Shown here one piece after another: positions 8,208 through 16,954 of a stretch of 64,000 nucleotides of DNA. The notes below the pieces were generated by a model, which did no database searches, was not told where the DNA came from, and was given only the letters and a program-made list of their open reading frames with translations. Position numbers and translations under genes: made by a program. Positions within the stretch are counted from its first letter, which is position 1, and each line of letters begins with the position of its first letter. Source of the stretch: JAAZGD01 sp964383845 (GTDB lineage: Bacteria; Bacillota; Clostridia; Peptostreptococcales; Anaerovoracaceae); NCBI GenBank assembly GCA_964383845.1, contig CAYLIF010000003.1, positions 49,670 through 113,669 of the forward strand, written 5' to 3'.

Positions 8208-8426
8208 CTATTTGTCTCGCCACGTAATTCTGCCTCTAGTAAGATCATAGGGTGAAAGTTCAACTTTAACTTTGTCCCCTGGCAGAATTCTAATAAAGTT
8301 CATTCGAATTTTCCCTGATATATGTGCTAGTACTTCATGTCCATTTTCCAACTTAACTATAAACATTGCATTAGGTTGGGCGTCCACAACTGTACCCATG
8401 GTTTCGATGACATCTTTTTTCGACAT
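8208..8426 (-). CDS. infA: Translation initiation factor IF-1
   Basis: IF-1 occupies the ribosomal A site during initiation. The protein is 72 residues, with the OB-fold core FIVKLENGHEVLAHISGKIR and the ending LTRGRITWRDK typical of the family. Nine more codons are open upstream, but the ATG at 8426 gives the standard length, with AGAGGTGG 8 bases before it. It lies between map and rpmJ; the KOW-domain gene often found here in Clostridia is absent. Confidence 0.97.
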   Translation of the reverse strand: MSKKDVIETMGTVVDAQPNAMFIVKLENGHEVLAHISGKIRMNFIRILPGDKVKVELSPYDLTRGRITWRDK

Positions 8427-8446
8427 AGTTTCATCCACCTCTTCTC

Positions 8447-9193
8447 TTAACAAGTAAGCAATTCGGGCTCACCATCCGTTACGACAACAGTATTTTCATA
8501 ATGAGCGGAAAGTTTTCCATCTATGGTAACCACCGTCCAATTGTTTAAAAGAACCTCTACTTCGTAATCCCCTTCAGCAACCATTGGTTCAATGGCAAAA
8601 ACCATTCCTGATTCAAGTCTTGGACCTCTTCCTGCCTCTCCATAGTTGGGTATTTGTGGTTCTTCATGCATCTCCCTGCCAATACCATGGCCTACAAAAT
8701 CTCTGATAACAGAGAAACCTTCTTCTTCAGCTTTTTTCTGGATCTCATGTGAGATATCTCCCAAGCGTTGGCCTGGTCTGCAGAATTTTAGACCTTCAAA
8801 GAAACTTGCCTCTGTTACCTGTATAAGCTTTGCTGCCTTGGGGCTAATGTCTCCTACACCATAGGTTCTTGCTGCGTCACTGTAGTAGCCTTTATAAATA
8901 CAGCCTACATCCACGCTTACGATATCACCTTCGCTTAGAAATCTTTTTTTGGAAGGAATTCCATGAACTACTTCCTCATTGATGGAAACACACGCACTGG
9001 CTGGGAAACCGCCATAACCTTTAAATGCAGGAATCATGTTGTAGGAAAGAATAGTCTTTTCGACAAAATCATCCACATCTTGGGTTGTAATCCCAGGTTT
9101 AATAATATCTTTTAGAGCTCTTAATATGTACCCCGTTACTTTACCGGATTCTCGCATAAGATCAATTTCTTGCTTTGATTTAACAATAATCAT
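8447..9193 (-). CDS. map: Methionine aminopeptidase, type I
   Basis: Removes the initiator methionine from new proteins. The 248-residue enzyme has the pita-bread fold motifs: DVGCIYKGYYSDAART (two metal Asp, about 96-108), VGHGIGREMHEEP (metal His, about 168-179), and the Glu ligands in FAIEPMV and YENTVVV. Its ATG overlaps the adk stop by one base (TAATG). The position after secY-adk is typical. Confidence 0.97.
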   Translation of the reverse strand: MIIVKSKQEIDLMRESGKVTGYILRALKDIIKPGITTQDVDDFVEKTILSYNMIPAFKGYGGFPASACVSINEEVVHGIPSKKRFLSEGDIVSVDVGCIYKGYYSDAARTYGVGDISPKAAKLIQVTEASFFEGLKFCRPGQRLGDISHEIQKKAEEEGFSVIRDFVGHGIGREMHEEPQIPNYGEAGRGPRLESGMVFAIEPMVAEGDYEVEVLLNNWTVVTIDGKLSAHYENTVVVTDGEPELLTC

Positions 9194-9843
9194 TATGCTT
9201 CTTCTCCAAGTATCTTCTTGATATCTCGAAATACATTTTCAAGTCCAATGGATCCATCTATTTCACTTACGACTCCAGCCTTTTTGTAATACTCTATAAG
9301 GGGCACGGTCTGTTTTTCGTAAATGTCTATACGATTCTCCACTGTTTCTTTGTTATCATCACTACGCTGATACAAGGGTCCTCCGCAAATATCACAAACT
9401 CCCTCTACTTTGGGTTTCATGGTATCAATGTGGTATGTAGCGCCACAATTCTTACAAACTCTTCGACCAATTAATCGGCGAATCAGCTCATCTTTTTCAA
9501 CGGAAATGTTGATAACATGATCCACTTTTTCCCCCTTACTATGAAGGAATTTATCAAGTTCCTCAGCTTGGTGAACAGTTCTTGGGAAACCATCAAGAAG
9601 GAATCCCTTTTGGCAATCTTCCTGGTTTAGACGATCAATGGCGATTTCTACAACCAAATCATCAGGAACCAGTTTGCCTTCGTTCATATACTTCTGAGCT
9701 CTTATTCCTAGCTCAGTTTCTCGCTTAACGTTTTCTCTAAAGATATCCCCAGTTGAAATATGTGGAATCTTATATTCAGCGATTATTTTCGCTGCTTGAG
9801 TGCCTTTCCCTGCCCCCGGAGGGCCCAACAATACAACATTCAT
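9193..9843 (-). CDS. adk: Adenylate kinase with zinc-binding lid
   Basis: Interconverts ATP + AMP and 2 ADP. The 216-residue enzyme has the P-loop GPPGAGKGT (7-15) and the DGFPRT motif (84-89). The LID domain has Cys130, Cys133, Cys150 and Cys153, exactly the zinc site of Gram-positive adenylate kinases. It is 9 bases downstream of secY and one base into map. Confidence 0.98.
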   Translation of the reverse strand: MNVVLLGPPGAGKGTQAAKIIAEYKIPHISTGDIFRENVKRETELGIRAQKYMNEGKLVPDDLVVEIAIDRLNQEDCQKGFLLDGFPRTVHQAEELDKFLHSKGEKVDHVINISVEKDELIRRLIGRRVCKNCGATYHIDTMKPKVEGVCDICGGPLYQRSDDNKETVENRIDIYEKQTVPLIEYYKKAGVVSEIDGSIGLENVFRDIKKILGEEA

Positions 9844-9852
9844 GTCATCCTC

Positions 9853-11133
9853 CTACTTCAGGAATCCTTCATAATTCCTCATAACCATTTGGTTTTCTAA
9901 TTGTCTCATTGTATCTAGGGCGACGCCTACTGCAATCAGCAAACTCGTTCCTCCAAATCCAATATTCAAGGTTGTCCATTGATCTATGAGAGTTGGTAAT
10001 GTAGAAACTGCCGCCAGAAATATTGCACTGACAAAAGTAATTCTTGTCATTACCTTGTTTAAGTACTCAGTGGTAGGTTTCCCGGGTCTAATTCCAGGAA
10101 TAAAGCCACCATTGTTCTTCATGTTTCCTGCTACCTCAGCTGGATTGAATGTAACAGCTGTATAGAAGTAAGTGAAGAACATTATCAATACTATATTAAA
10201 TACTGCATATAACCATACTCCAGGATCTCCGTATGGAGAAAGCCACTTAGTTACCCATGCAGCAAAAGCTGTTTCGGGTGTGAAATAAGTTATAGTCAGC
10301 GGAAACTGCAATAATGAAAGAGCGAAGATTACTGGAATAACTCCAGCTTGGTTAACCTTCAGCGGAATATGGGTAGATTGTCCACCATACATTTTTCTTC
10401 CAACTACACGTTTTGCATACTGGACAGGAATCCTACGTTGACCTTGCTGAACTAATATAATTCCTACAATAACTGCTAATGCAAATACCGCAAATATTAT
10501 AAGTGTAATAATTTTCACTTCTCCATCAAGAAAACGGATAAAGTTCTCATGTATTGCACTAGGTACACGTGCGATAATTCCCCCGAAAATTATAAGAGAA
10601 ATTCCATTTCCGATACCATTTTCGTTGATTTGCTCTCCCAACCACATTAGAAATGCAGTTCCAGCAGACAGGGTCAAAACTATAACACTAATTGAAAAGA
10701 AATCTGTGCTAATAAGTGCCTGTCTAAAAAGTCCAACAGCTAATCCTATGGCTTGAACAAATGCCAGTACAACAGTTAAGTATCTCGTGTACTGAGCTAT
10801 TTTTTTCTTACCTTCTTCGCCTTCTCTTGCCAATCTTTCGATGGCAGGTACAGCGATGGTTAATAACTGAAATATAATAGAGGCAGTGATATAGGGAGTA
10901 ATACTCAATGCAAATATGGTGAAGTTACTAAAAGCTCCCCCAGAAAACAAGTCAAATAAAGCGAATAGACCCGTTCCCCCATCAAATACTTGATCTAATA
11001 CCGCTCGGTTCATTCCAGGGACCGGAATGTTGGATCCTACTCTAAACACAACCAACATGAGAAGAGTGAAGATAATCTTTTTCCGCATTTCAGGAATTCC
11101 CCAAGCAGCTTGAACGGTTTTAATCATTCCCAT
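9853..11133 (-). CDS. secY: Preprotein translocase subunit SecY
   Basis: The pore subunit of the Sec translocon, 426 residues with ten predicted membrane helices. Conserved features are the plug-region GLFALFDLFSGGAFSNFTIF (about 52-71), the cytoplasmic loop with QRRIPVQYAKRVVGRK (about 233-248), and the C-terminal GGTSLLIAVGVALDTMRQLE. It directly follows rplO with a one-base gap. Confidence 0.98.
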   Translation of the reverse strand: MGMIKTVQAAWGIPEMRKKIIFTLLMLVVFRVGSNIPVPGMNRAVLDQVFDGGTGLFALFDLFSGGAFSNFTIFALSITPYITASIIFQLLTIAVPAIERLAREGEEGKKKIAQYTRYLTVVLAFVQAIGLAVGLFRQALISTDFFSISVIVLTLSAGTAFLMWLGEQINENGIGNGISLIIFGGIIARVPSAIHENFIRFLDGEVKIITLIIFAVFALAVIVGIILVQQGQRRIPVQYAKRVVGRKMYGGQSTHIPLKVNQAGVIPVIFALSLLQFPLTITYFTPETAFAAWVTKWLSPYGDPGVWLYAVFNIVLIMFFTYFYTAVTFNPAEVAGNMKNNGGFIPGIRPGKPTTEYLNKVMTRITFVSAIFLAAVSTLPTLIDQWTTLNIGFGGTSLLIAVGVALDTMRQLENQMVMRNYEGFLK

Positions 11134-11134
11134 A

Positions 11135-11575
11135 CTAGATTACCTCCGCCTTTCCTCCTGCAGCCTCGATTTTTTCTATAGCCGTTTTGCTAAATTTTTG
11201 AGCTTGAACGGAGATATTTTTTTCTAAAGTACCATCACCTAGAACCTTTACCCCATCCTTAACCTGTTTTATAAAACCAGCTTCTACAAGGATTTCTGGA
11301 GTTACTACAGCTCCGGCTTCAAACTTATTCAAATCGTCGATATTTACTATTTCATATGTTTTTCCAAAAATGTTTGTAAATCCTCTTTTCGGAATTCTTC
11401 TATATAAAGGCATCTGTCCACCTTCAAAGCCTAGGCGAGTACCTCCACCGCTTCGCGAATTCTGACCATTCATACCTCTTCCAGCGGTTTTACCCAACCC
11501 AGAAGCTGTACCTCGGCCTCTTCTTTTCCTGGTCTTTGTTGACCCCGGAGCAGCTTTTAATTCATGTAATTTCAT
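11135..11575 (-). CDS. rplO: 50S ribosomal protein L15
   Basis: A 146-residue large-subunit assembly protein starting MKLHELKAAPGSTKTRKR, with the glycine/arginine-rich RGRGTASGLGKTAGRG extension that threads into 23S rRNA. Two upstream codons are open, but GGAGGTG lies 8 bases before the ATG at 11575. It sits between rpmD and secY as usual. Confidence 0.97.
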   Translation of the reverse strand: MKLHELKAAPGSTKTRKRRGRGTASGLGKTAGRGMNGQNSRSGGGTRLGFEGGQMPLYRRIPKRGFTNIFGKTYEIVNIDDLNKFEAGAVVTPEILVEAGFIKQVKDGVKVLGDGTLEKNISVQAQKFSKTAIEKIEAAGGKAEVI

Positions 11576-11594
11576 ATGCAAAGCACCTCCATTT

Positions 11595-11777
11595 CTATAG
11601 TTCTTCTACTGTAACAAGATGCTCTACTTTTTGCACCGCACCTCTAGTTTGCGGTGTGTCTTCCATTACTACGGAATGGTGCATCTTTTTCAACCCCAAA
11701 GCCACAATGGTTTTGCGATGTGCGGGATTTGCACCGATCGGGCTTTTAGTTAAAGTGATTTTTATCATTTTTGCCAT
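11595..11777 (-). CDS. rpmD: 50S ribosomal protein L30
   Basis: A 60-residue ferredoxin-fold protein of the large subunit. It has ITLTKSPIGANPAHRKTI and the LGLKKMHHSVV motif, typical length, and the expected position between rpsE and rplO in the spc block. Confidence 0.97.
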   Translation of the reverse strand: MAKMIKITLTKSPIGANPAHRKTIVALGLKKMHHSVVMEDTPQTRGAVQKVEHLVTVEEL

Positions 11778-11791
11778 TTCGTCGCTTCCCC

Positions 11792-12298
11792 CTATCCTAG
11801 TATTTCTTCTACGGTTTTTCCTCTAAGCTTAGCCACTTTTTCAGCGGTTGTAAGATTTCGAAGTCCCTCCATAGTAGCATAAGCCATATTGATTACATTA
11901 CTGGAACCAATAGATTTTGCTCTTACGTCTTTAATTCCTGCTGCTTCTAAAACGATACGAACAGAAGCTCCCGCAATTACACCGGTACCTGGTTTTGCTG
12001 GCATTATTAGTACTTGACCTGCTCCAAATATTCCCAGTATTCTATGGGGTATTGTTGTGCCCACCATGGGCACTTTAACTAAGTTCTTTTTTGCATCTTC
12101 TATAGCTTTTCTTACAGCTTCAGGAATTTCCTGAGCTTTCCCTAAGCCGACACCTACGTAACCTTCGCCGTCGCCTACAACCACGTTAACGGAGAATCTC
12201 ATGTTTCTTCCGCCCTTAACCGTTTTTGCTACACGTCTAATGCTTACAATGGTTTCTTTTAAGTCTAGCTTTGATGCATCGATCATTACTTCTCGCAT
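11792..12298 (-). CDS. rpsE: 30S ribosomal protein S5
   Basis: S5 helps decoding accuracy at the small-subunit mRNA entry. The 168-residue protein has the double-stranded RNA-binding N-domain (VVGDGEGYVGVGLGKAQEIP, about 41-60) and the C-domain with GTGVIAGASVRIVLEAAGI. Normal length and place between rplR and rpmD. Confidence 0.98.
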   Translation of the reverse strand: MREVMIDASKLDLKETIVSIRRVAKTVKGGRNMRFSVNVVVGDGEGYVGVGLGKAQEIPEAVRKAIEDAKKNLVKVPMVGTTIPHRILGIFGAGQVLIMPAKPGTGVIAGASVRIVLEAAGIKDVRAKSIGSSNVINMAYATMEGLRNLTTAEKVAKLRGKTVEEILG

Positions 12299-12313
12299 TT
12301 GCTCTCCTCCTCT

Positions 12314-12676
12314 TTAGAATTTCAAACCGGCTTCACGTGCGCCTTCAGCCAATTCTTTTACTCTTCCGTGATATAAGAAACCACCTCGATCGAAGGTTAC
12401 TGTTTCTATCCCCTTTGCTAAGGCTCTTTTACCAATAGCCTCGCCCACTTTTTTAGCAGCGGCTTTGTTTCCGCCATTTTCGATTTCTGCTTTTAATTCC
12501 TTGTCTAAGGAAGAAGCTGAGCACAAAGTGGTTTGGTTTACATCATCAATAATCTGAACTGATATGTTCTTATTACTTCTGAAAACACACATTCTTGGTT
12601 GAGAAGGAGTTCCAGATAATGTTCTTCGCACTCTTCTATGTCGTGCCAGACGTCGATCGTTTCTACTTTCTACCAT
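12314..12676 (-). CDS. rplR: 50S ribosomal protein L18
   Basis: A 5S rRNA-binding protein of 120 residues. It has the basic N-terminus RLARHRRVRRTLSGT, the core LCVFRS-type strand (MCVFRSNKNISVQIID), and the ending FDRGGFLYHGRVKELAEGAREAGLKF. Standard spc position between rplF and rpsE. Confidence 0.98.
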   Translation of the reverse strand: MVESRNDRRLARHRRVRRTLSGTPSQPRMCVFRSNKNISVQIIDDVNQTTLCSASSLDKELKAEIENGGNKAAAKKVGEAIGKRALAKGIETVTFDRGGFLYHGRVKELAEGAREAGLKF

Positions 12677-12694
12677 TTTATCTATACTCCTTTC

Positions 12695-13240
12695 CTATTT
12701 TTTAACTCCAGCTTTGCCTTCTTTTTTACGAACAGCTTCTCCTGCATATCGAATCCCTTTTCCTTTGTAAGGTTCTGGTCTTCTCCAAGCACGAATATTT
12801 GCCGCATAATTACCAACGAGGGCCTTATCTGCACCTCGAACAACAATTTCTGTAGCAGTTGTGCACTCAGTGGAAATTCCTTCAGGGTCTTCCATAACTA
12901 TTGGATGAGAATATGCAAGACTTAACATTAATTTATTCCCTTGCTTCTCAGCTTTGTATCCAACACCCACTAAGTTTAATTTTTTCTCATATCCGTCAGT
13001 GACACCAACCACCATATTATGGACCAATGTCCTAGCTAAACCATGTTGAGATCTAGACTCTTTGCTGTCCGTTTCTCTAGTTACTTCCAAAACTCCGTCT
13101 TTTATTTCTATTTTTAGCAAACTGCTAATATTTTCCTGCAGTGAACCTTTGGGTCCTTTTACAGACACAAGATTGTTATCGTCCACTTTGACTTCTACAC
13201 CGGCAGGAAGATTAACAGGCATTTTACCTATTCTTGACAT
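12695..13240 (-). CDS. rplF: 50S ribosomal protein L6
   Basis: L6 lies near the factor-binding site of the large subunit. The 181-residue protein has two repeated RNA-binding folds and the signature PEPYKGKGIRYAGE near 154-167. Start MSRIGKMPVNLPAGV and length are normal. It lies between rpsH and rplR. Confidence 0.98.
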   Translation of the reverse strand: MSRIGKMPVNLPAGVEVKVDDNNLVSVKGPKGSLQENISSLLKIEIKDGVLEVTRETDSKESRSQHGLARTLVHNMVVGVTDGYEKKLNLVGVGYKAEKQGNKLMLSLAYSHPIVMEDPEGISTECTTATEIVVRGADKALVGNYAANIRAWRRPEPYKGKGIRYAGEAVRKKEGKAGVKK

Positions 13241-13252
13241 AATTTTCTCCTC

Positions 13253-13651
13253 CTACCAAACATAACAAACGACTTCGCCACCAACACCCAGTTTTCTAGC
13301 CTCTTTATCGCTGATAACCCCATTGGATGTGGAGATGATTGCGATTCCTAAACCATTAAGAACTTTAGGCACCTCATTGGCTTTAGCATAAACTTTTAAG
13401 CCTGGCTTTGAAATCTTTTTGATTCCACTGATGACTTTTTCTTTACCTTGTCCGTATTTCATGGTAATTCTGATGATGCCTTGCTTTTCATCTTCTATTA
13501 CATCATAACCTTTAATGTAGCCTTCATCTGTCAATATTTCGGCAATGGATTTCTTCATTTTTGATGCCGGAACATCAACGGTTTGGTGACCGACAGTATT
13601 GGCATTTCTGATTCTTGTTAGCATATCTGCTATAGGATCTGTCATAGTCAT
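13253..13651 (-). CDS. rpsH: 30S ribosomal protein S8
   Basis: A primary 16S rRNA-binding protein and the known autoregulator of the spc operon in E. coli. The 132-residue protein has DPIADMLTRIRNAN at the start and the signature GIAIISTSNGVISDKEARKLGVGGEV at the end. A second ATG two codons in is possible; AGGAG lies 11 bases before the first and farther from the second, so the first is kept. Confidence 0.97.
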   Translation of the reverse strand: MTMTDPIADMLTRIRNANTVGHQTVDVPASKMKKSIAEILTDEGYIKGYDVIEDEKQGIIRITMKYGQGKEKVISGIKKISKPGLKVYAKANEVPKVLNGLGIAIISTSNGVISDKEARKLGVGGEVVCYVW

Positions 13652-13679
13652 TACAGTTCTATCTCCTTTCTGGAATAAT

Positions 13680-13865
13680 CTACCAACTTGCCTTCTTTAC
13701 GCCGGGGATTTCCCCTTTATAAGCAAGCTCTCTAAAGCAGATACGGCATATCCCATACTTCTTCAAAACTGAATGTGGTCTTCCGCAAATTCTGCATCTG
13801 GTATACCCTCTAGTGGCATACTTAGGTTTTCTCTGCTGTTTTACTTTGAGAGATGTCTTCGCCAT
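13680..13865 (-). CDS. rpsZ: 30S ribosomal protein S14, zinc type (type Z)
   Basis: A 61-residue short form of S14 with the CRICGRP...CRICFR pair of CxxC motifs that bind zinc. The protein ends LAYKGEIPGVKKASW, as in Gram-positive type Z proteins. It lies between rplE and rpsH, the normal spc place. A zinc-free paralogue, if any, would be outside this window. Confidence 0.98.
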   Translation of the reverse strand: MAKTSLKVKQQRKPKYATRGYTRCRICGRPHSVLKKYGICRICFRELAYKGEIPGVKKASW

Positions 13866-13874
13866 AATTCCCTC

Positions 13875-14417
13875 CTATTTCTGAAACGGCATTCCAAGAT
13901 ACTCTAATAATGCCTGAGCCTCTTCGTCCGTCTTTGCTGTAGTTGTAAAAACAATATTCATTCCTTTAACTCTATCTACTTTATCGTAGTTGATTTCAGG
14001 AAATATTAACTGCTCTTTGACTCCCATGGAATAGTTGCCTCGTCCATCAAAGGAATTTTTACTAACTCCCTTAAAGTCACGAACTCTGGGAAGAGCGATG
14101 TTAAATAGCTTGTCCATAAATTCGTACATATAGTCTCCTCGTAAGGTCACTTTTGTACCAACAGGCATGCCCTGTCTAACCTTAAAGTTAGCAATGGATT
14201 TTTTTGCTTTAGTAATTACCGGTGATTGGCCGGAAATTAAACTCAATTCTTCAACAGCGGTTTCCATCATTTTGGGGTTGTCTTTTGCTTCTCCCAAACC
14301 CATATTTAATGTAACCTTCTCTAGCTTTGGAACCTCCATGACATTTTCATAACTGAATTTTTCCATCATGGATTTAAAAACCGTATCTTTGTAGATTTCT
14401 CTTAATCTGGCTGTCAA
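13875..14417 (-). CDS. rplE: 50S ribosomal protein L5
   Basis: A 5S rRNA-binding protein at the central protuberance, 180 residues. Conserved stretches are VTLNMGLGEAKDNPK (about 35-49), GQSPVITKAKKSIANFKVRQGMP and the ending AQALLEYLGMPF. Place between rplX and rpsZ is standard. Confidence 0.98.
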   Translation of the reverse strand: MTARLREIYKDTVFKSMMEKFSYENVMEVPKLEKVTLNMGLGEAKDNPKMMETAVEELSLISGQSPVITKAKKSIANFKVRQGMPVGTKVTLRGDYMYEFMDKLFNIALPRVRDFKGVSKNSFDGRGNYSMGVKEQLIFPEINYDKVDRVKGMNIVFTTTAKTDEEAQALLEYLGMPFQK

Positions 14418-14434
14418 TATCGTCTCCTCCTTTC

Positions 14435-14740
14435 TTAGTCTATTGCTGCGCCGGTCTTTTTAGCGATTCGGATTTTTTTGCCTTTTTCAACTTTAAATCC
14501 AATTCTTGTAGGCGCATCGCTTTTTTTATCATAGTACATAACATTAGAAACATTAATAGGACCTTCTTGATGTTTTATTTCGGAACGTTCTTGTCTTGTT
14601 TGTTTTTTATGCTTTGTTTGAACGTTTATACCCTCAACTATGACTCTGTTTTCTTTGGGCATGGCTTTTAAAACTTTGCCCTTCTTGCCTTTGTCTTTCC
14701 CTGTGATTACTAAGACGGTATCGTCTTTTTTAATTTTCAT
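14435..14740 (-). CDS. rplX: 50S ribosomal protein L24
   Basis: An assembly-initiating large-subunit protein, 101 residues, with a KOW motif at about 5-31 (DDTVLVITGKDKGKKGKVL). It is followed by the family segment EGINVQTKHKKQTRQ. It lies between rplN and rplE. Confidence 0.98.
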   Translation of the reverse strand: MKIKKDDTVLVITGKDKGKKGKVLKAMPKENRVIVEGINVQTKHKKQTRQERSEIKHQEGPINVSNVMYYDKKSDAPTRIGFKVEKGKKIRIAKKTGAAID

Positions 14741-14753
14741 CTTCGGTACCTCC

Positions 14754-15122
14754 CTATACTACTTCTGGTGCCAAGGAAATGATTTTCATAAAGCTTTTAT
14801 CTCGCAATTCCCTTGCTACAGGTCCGAAGATACGAGTTCCCACTGGGTTCTTATCTTCTTTGATGATAACGGCTGCATTTTGATCAAACTTTACATAGCT
14901 TCCATCGCTTCTTCTGGCACCATGTTTTGTTCGAACAACTACCGCTCTTACAACCTCGCCTTTTTTCACGACTCCGCCTGGAGTGGCTTCCTTTACGGCA
15001 CAAACGATAATGTCTCCTATGTTCGCATATTTTCTACGGGTTCCCCCTAGAACACGAATACATAACAGTTCCTTTGCACCTGAATTGTCAGCAACTCCGA
15101 GTCTGCTTTCTGACTGAATCAT
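14754..15122 (-). CDS. rplN: 50S ribosomal protein L14
   Basis: A 122-residue large-subunit protein contacting 16S helix 44. It begins MIQSESRLGVADNSGAKELLCIRVLGG and ends FMKIISLAPEVV, both typical. It overlaps no neighbour; rpsQ lies 15 bases upstream. Confidence 0.98.
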   Translation of the reverse strand: MIQSESRLGVADNSGAKELLCIRVLGGTRRKYANIGDIIVCAVKEATPGGVVKKGEVVRAVVVRTKHGARRSDGSYVKFDQNAAVIIKEDKNPVGTRIFGPVARELRDKSFMKIISLAPEVV

Positions 15123-15137
15123 TGTCCGGTGCCTCCT

Positions 15138-15398
15138 TTACTTAACCTTTTCGATGATGTTTACAAGTCTCCATCTTTTTCCTTTGGAGAGGGGTCTTGT
15201 TTCCATTATTCTAACTTTATCTCCGATTTGGCATTCATTTACCTCATCATGGGCTTTAAATCTGTTGGTTTTCTTAACAGATTTTCCATAAAGAGAATGC
15301 CTTACGAAGTCTTCTACTGTTACTACAATAGTTTTATCCATTTTATCGCTTACGACGGTTCCTACACGAATCTTTCTAGCGTTTCTATCGTCTGTCAT
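15138..15398 (-). CDS. rpsQ: 30S ribosomal protein S17
   Basis: An 86-residue OB-fold 16S rRNA-binding protein. The motif VGTVVSDKMDKTIVV is at the start and KVRIMETRPLSKGKRWRLV at the end. It lies between rpmC and rplN. Confidence 0.98.
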   Translation of the reverse strand: MTDDRNARKIRVGTVVSDKMDKTIVVTVEDFVRHSLYGKSVKKTNRFKAHDEVNECQIGDKVRIMETRPLSKGKRWRLVNIIEKVK

Positions 15399-15414
15399 AA
15401 TTCATCCTCCTTCC

Positions 15415-15618
15415 CTAAGCTTGGGTTTCAGCCAATTCTTTTTCTTTGATTATAGTTTTTACTCTGGCGATGTTCTTCTTAGCATCCCTCATTTTGATAG
15501 GGTTCTCTAATTGCCCTGTTACATGTTGGAAGCGAAGATTGAACAATTCGTTCTTTAGCTTCAATAATTCTGCATTTATTTCTGTGTCAGTCATTTCTCT
15601 TATTTTTTTCAATTCCAT
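15415..15618 (-). CDS. rpmC: 50S ribosomal protein L29
   Basis: A 67-residue two-helix protein near the peptide exit tunnel, a docking site for SRP and trigger factor. It has the family motif ELKNELFNLRFQHVTGQLENP. Its ATG overlaps the rplP stop by one base. Confidence 0.97.
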   Translation of the reverse strand: MELKKIREMTDTEINAELLKLKNELFNLRFQHVTGQLENPIKMRDAKKNIARVKTIIKEKELAETQA

Positions 15619-16052
15619 TACGCTTCACCACCCTCTATTAATTCATGGCCTTTGATGGCAAACTTTGAACTAATCGGCAACTTGTGTGCTGCCAGTCTCA
15701 TGGCTTCTCTTGCTTGTTCTTCTGTTACACCAGAAATTTCAAACATTACTCGGCCAGGTTTTACAACTGCTACCCAATGATCTGGGGAGCCTTTTCCAGA
15801 ACCCATTCTAACTTCAGCGGGTTTTTTTGTTACTGATTTATGAGGAAATATCTTAATAAATACTTTTCCTCCTCTTTTAATGGATCTTGTCATAGCTATA
15901 CGAGCAGATTCTATTTGATTGGATGTAATCCATCCACAATCCATAGCTACTAGGCCGTAATTACCGTAGGTAATGGTATTCCCTTTGGTAGCAACGCCCT
16001 TCATTCTTCCTCGAAACACTTTTCTGTGCTTCACTCGTTTGGGCATTAACAT
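15618..16052 (-). CDS. rplP: 50S ribosomal protein L16
   Basis: L16 organises the A-site region of the large subunit. The 144-residue protein has MLMPKRVKHRKVFRGRMKG at the start and MGSGKGSPDHWVAVVKPGR in the middle, the family signature. Its ATG overlaps the rpsC stop by one base. Confidence 0.98.
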   Translation of the reverse strand: MLMPKRVKHRKVFRGRMKGVATKGNTITYGNYGLVAMDCGWITSNQIESARIAMTRSIKRGGKVFIKIFPHKSVTKKPAEVRMGSGKGSPDHWVAVVKPGRVMFEISGVTEEQAREAMRLAAHKLPISSKFAIKGHELIEGGEA

Positions 16053-16936
16053 TATTCTTCGCCTCCTTCTTTCACTACTTCTTTTTCAGGAGTTTTTGCG
16101 GCCACTGCTTCAGGCTTCGGAGCTTTCTTTGCTCTAGGATTTACTGAAGGGGCAATTTCGGGTCTTCCAAAACGATCATCCCTTCTGCCTCGGTTATCTC
16201 CATCTCTTCGAGTTTTTTTGCTACGATCGTAATCCTTTTTTGGTCGTCGCTCTGTGCTGCTTCTTCCTGCGGGCTTTTCTTCAGGTCGTGCACTTTTAAG
16301 CCCTTTATCTAAAATCTCACCATTATTAATCCATACTTTTACACCTAACTTACCATAGGTAGTGTCGGCCTCTGCGAATCCATAATCAATATCCGCTCTC
16401 AATGTATGAAGAGGTACATTTCCTTCGCTGTACTTCTCGGAACGAGCAATCTCTGCTCCTCCTAATCTTCCTGAAACTAGAACTTTAATCCCTTTTGCTC
16501 CAGATTTCATAGTTCTACCGATTGCCTGTTTCATAGCTCTTCTAAAAGAAATTCTTTTTTCTAAAGCTGATACAATGCTTTCCGCTGTAAGTTGAGCATC
16601 AAGTTCGGTTTTTCTGATTTCTATAATCTCAACAAATACAGTTTTTTTGGTCATTTTTTCTAGTTCTTTTTTCAATTGTTCCTGGCCGCTTCCGTCTCTT
16701 CCAATCACCATGCCTGGCTTTCCAACTAGTATGATAACTCTCATTTGATTGTTAGCAGCTCTTTCAATCAGGATTCTTGACACACCAGCAACATAAAGTT
16801 TTTTCTTAACATACTCTCTTACTTTATTGTCTTCTACTAAATAGTCTGCAAAATCTTTTGTATTTGCATACCATTTTGAATCCCAGTCTTTTATTACGCC
16901 TACTCTTAATCCATGTGGACTTACTTTCTGACCCAT
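16052..16936 (-). CDS. rpsC: 30S ribosomal protein S3 with long charged C-terminal tail
   Basis: S3 lies at the mRNA entry and has helicase activity with S4 and S5. The KH domain includes the loop GKPGMVIGRDGSGQ (about 72-85), and the C-domain ends with YGKLGVKVWINNGEIL near residue 212. About 75 more residues follow, rich in Lys/Arg/Asp then Ala/Pro/Glu (for example RRDGDNRGRRDDRF), giving 294 residues against the usual 210-225. The tail is low-complexity and probably disordered. It is in frame with a normal stop and the rplP overlap is intact, so it is not a frameshift artefact. Confidence 0.97.
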   Translation of the reverse strand: MGQKVSPHGLRVGVIKDWDSKWYANTKDFADYLVEDNKVREYVKKKLYVAGVSRILIERAANNQMRVIILVGKPGMVIGRDGSGQEQLKKELEKMTKKTVFVEIIEIRKTELDAQLTAESIVSALEKRISFRRAMKQAIGRTMKSGAKGIKVLVSGRLGGAEIARSEKYSEGNVPLHTLRADIDYGFAEADTTYGKLGVKVWINNGEILDKGLKSARPEEKPAGRSSTERRPKKDYDRSKKTRRDGDNRGRRDDRFGRPEIAPSVNPRAKKAPKPEAVAAKTPEKEVVKEGGEE

Positions 16937-16954
16937 CTAGTAAACCTCCCTTTC

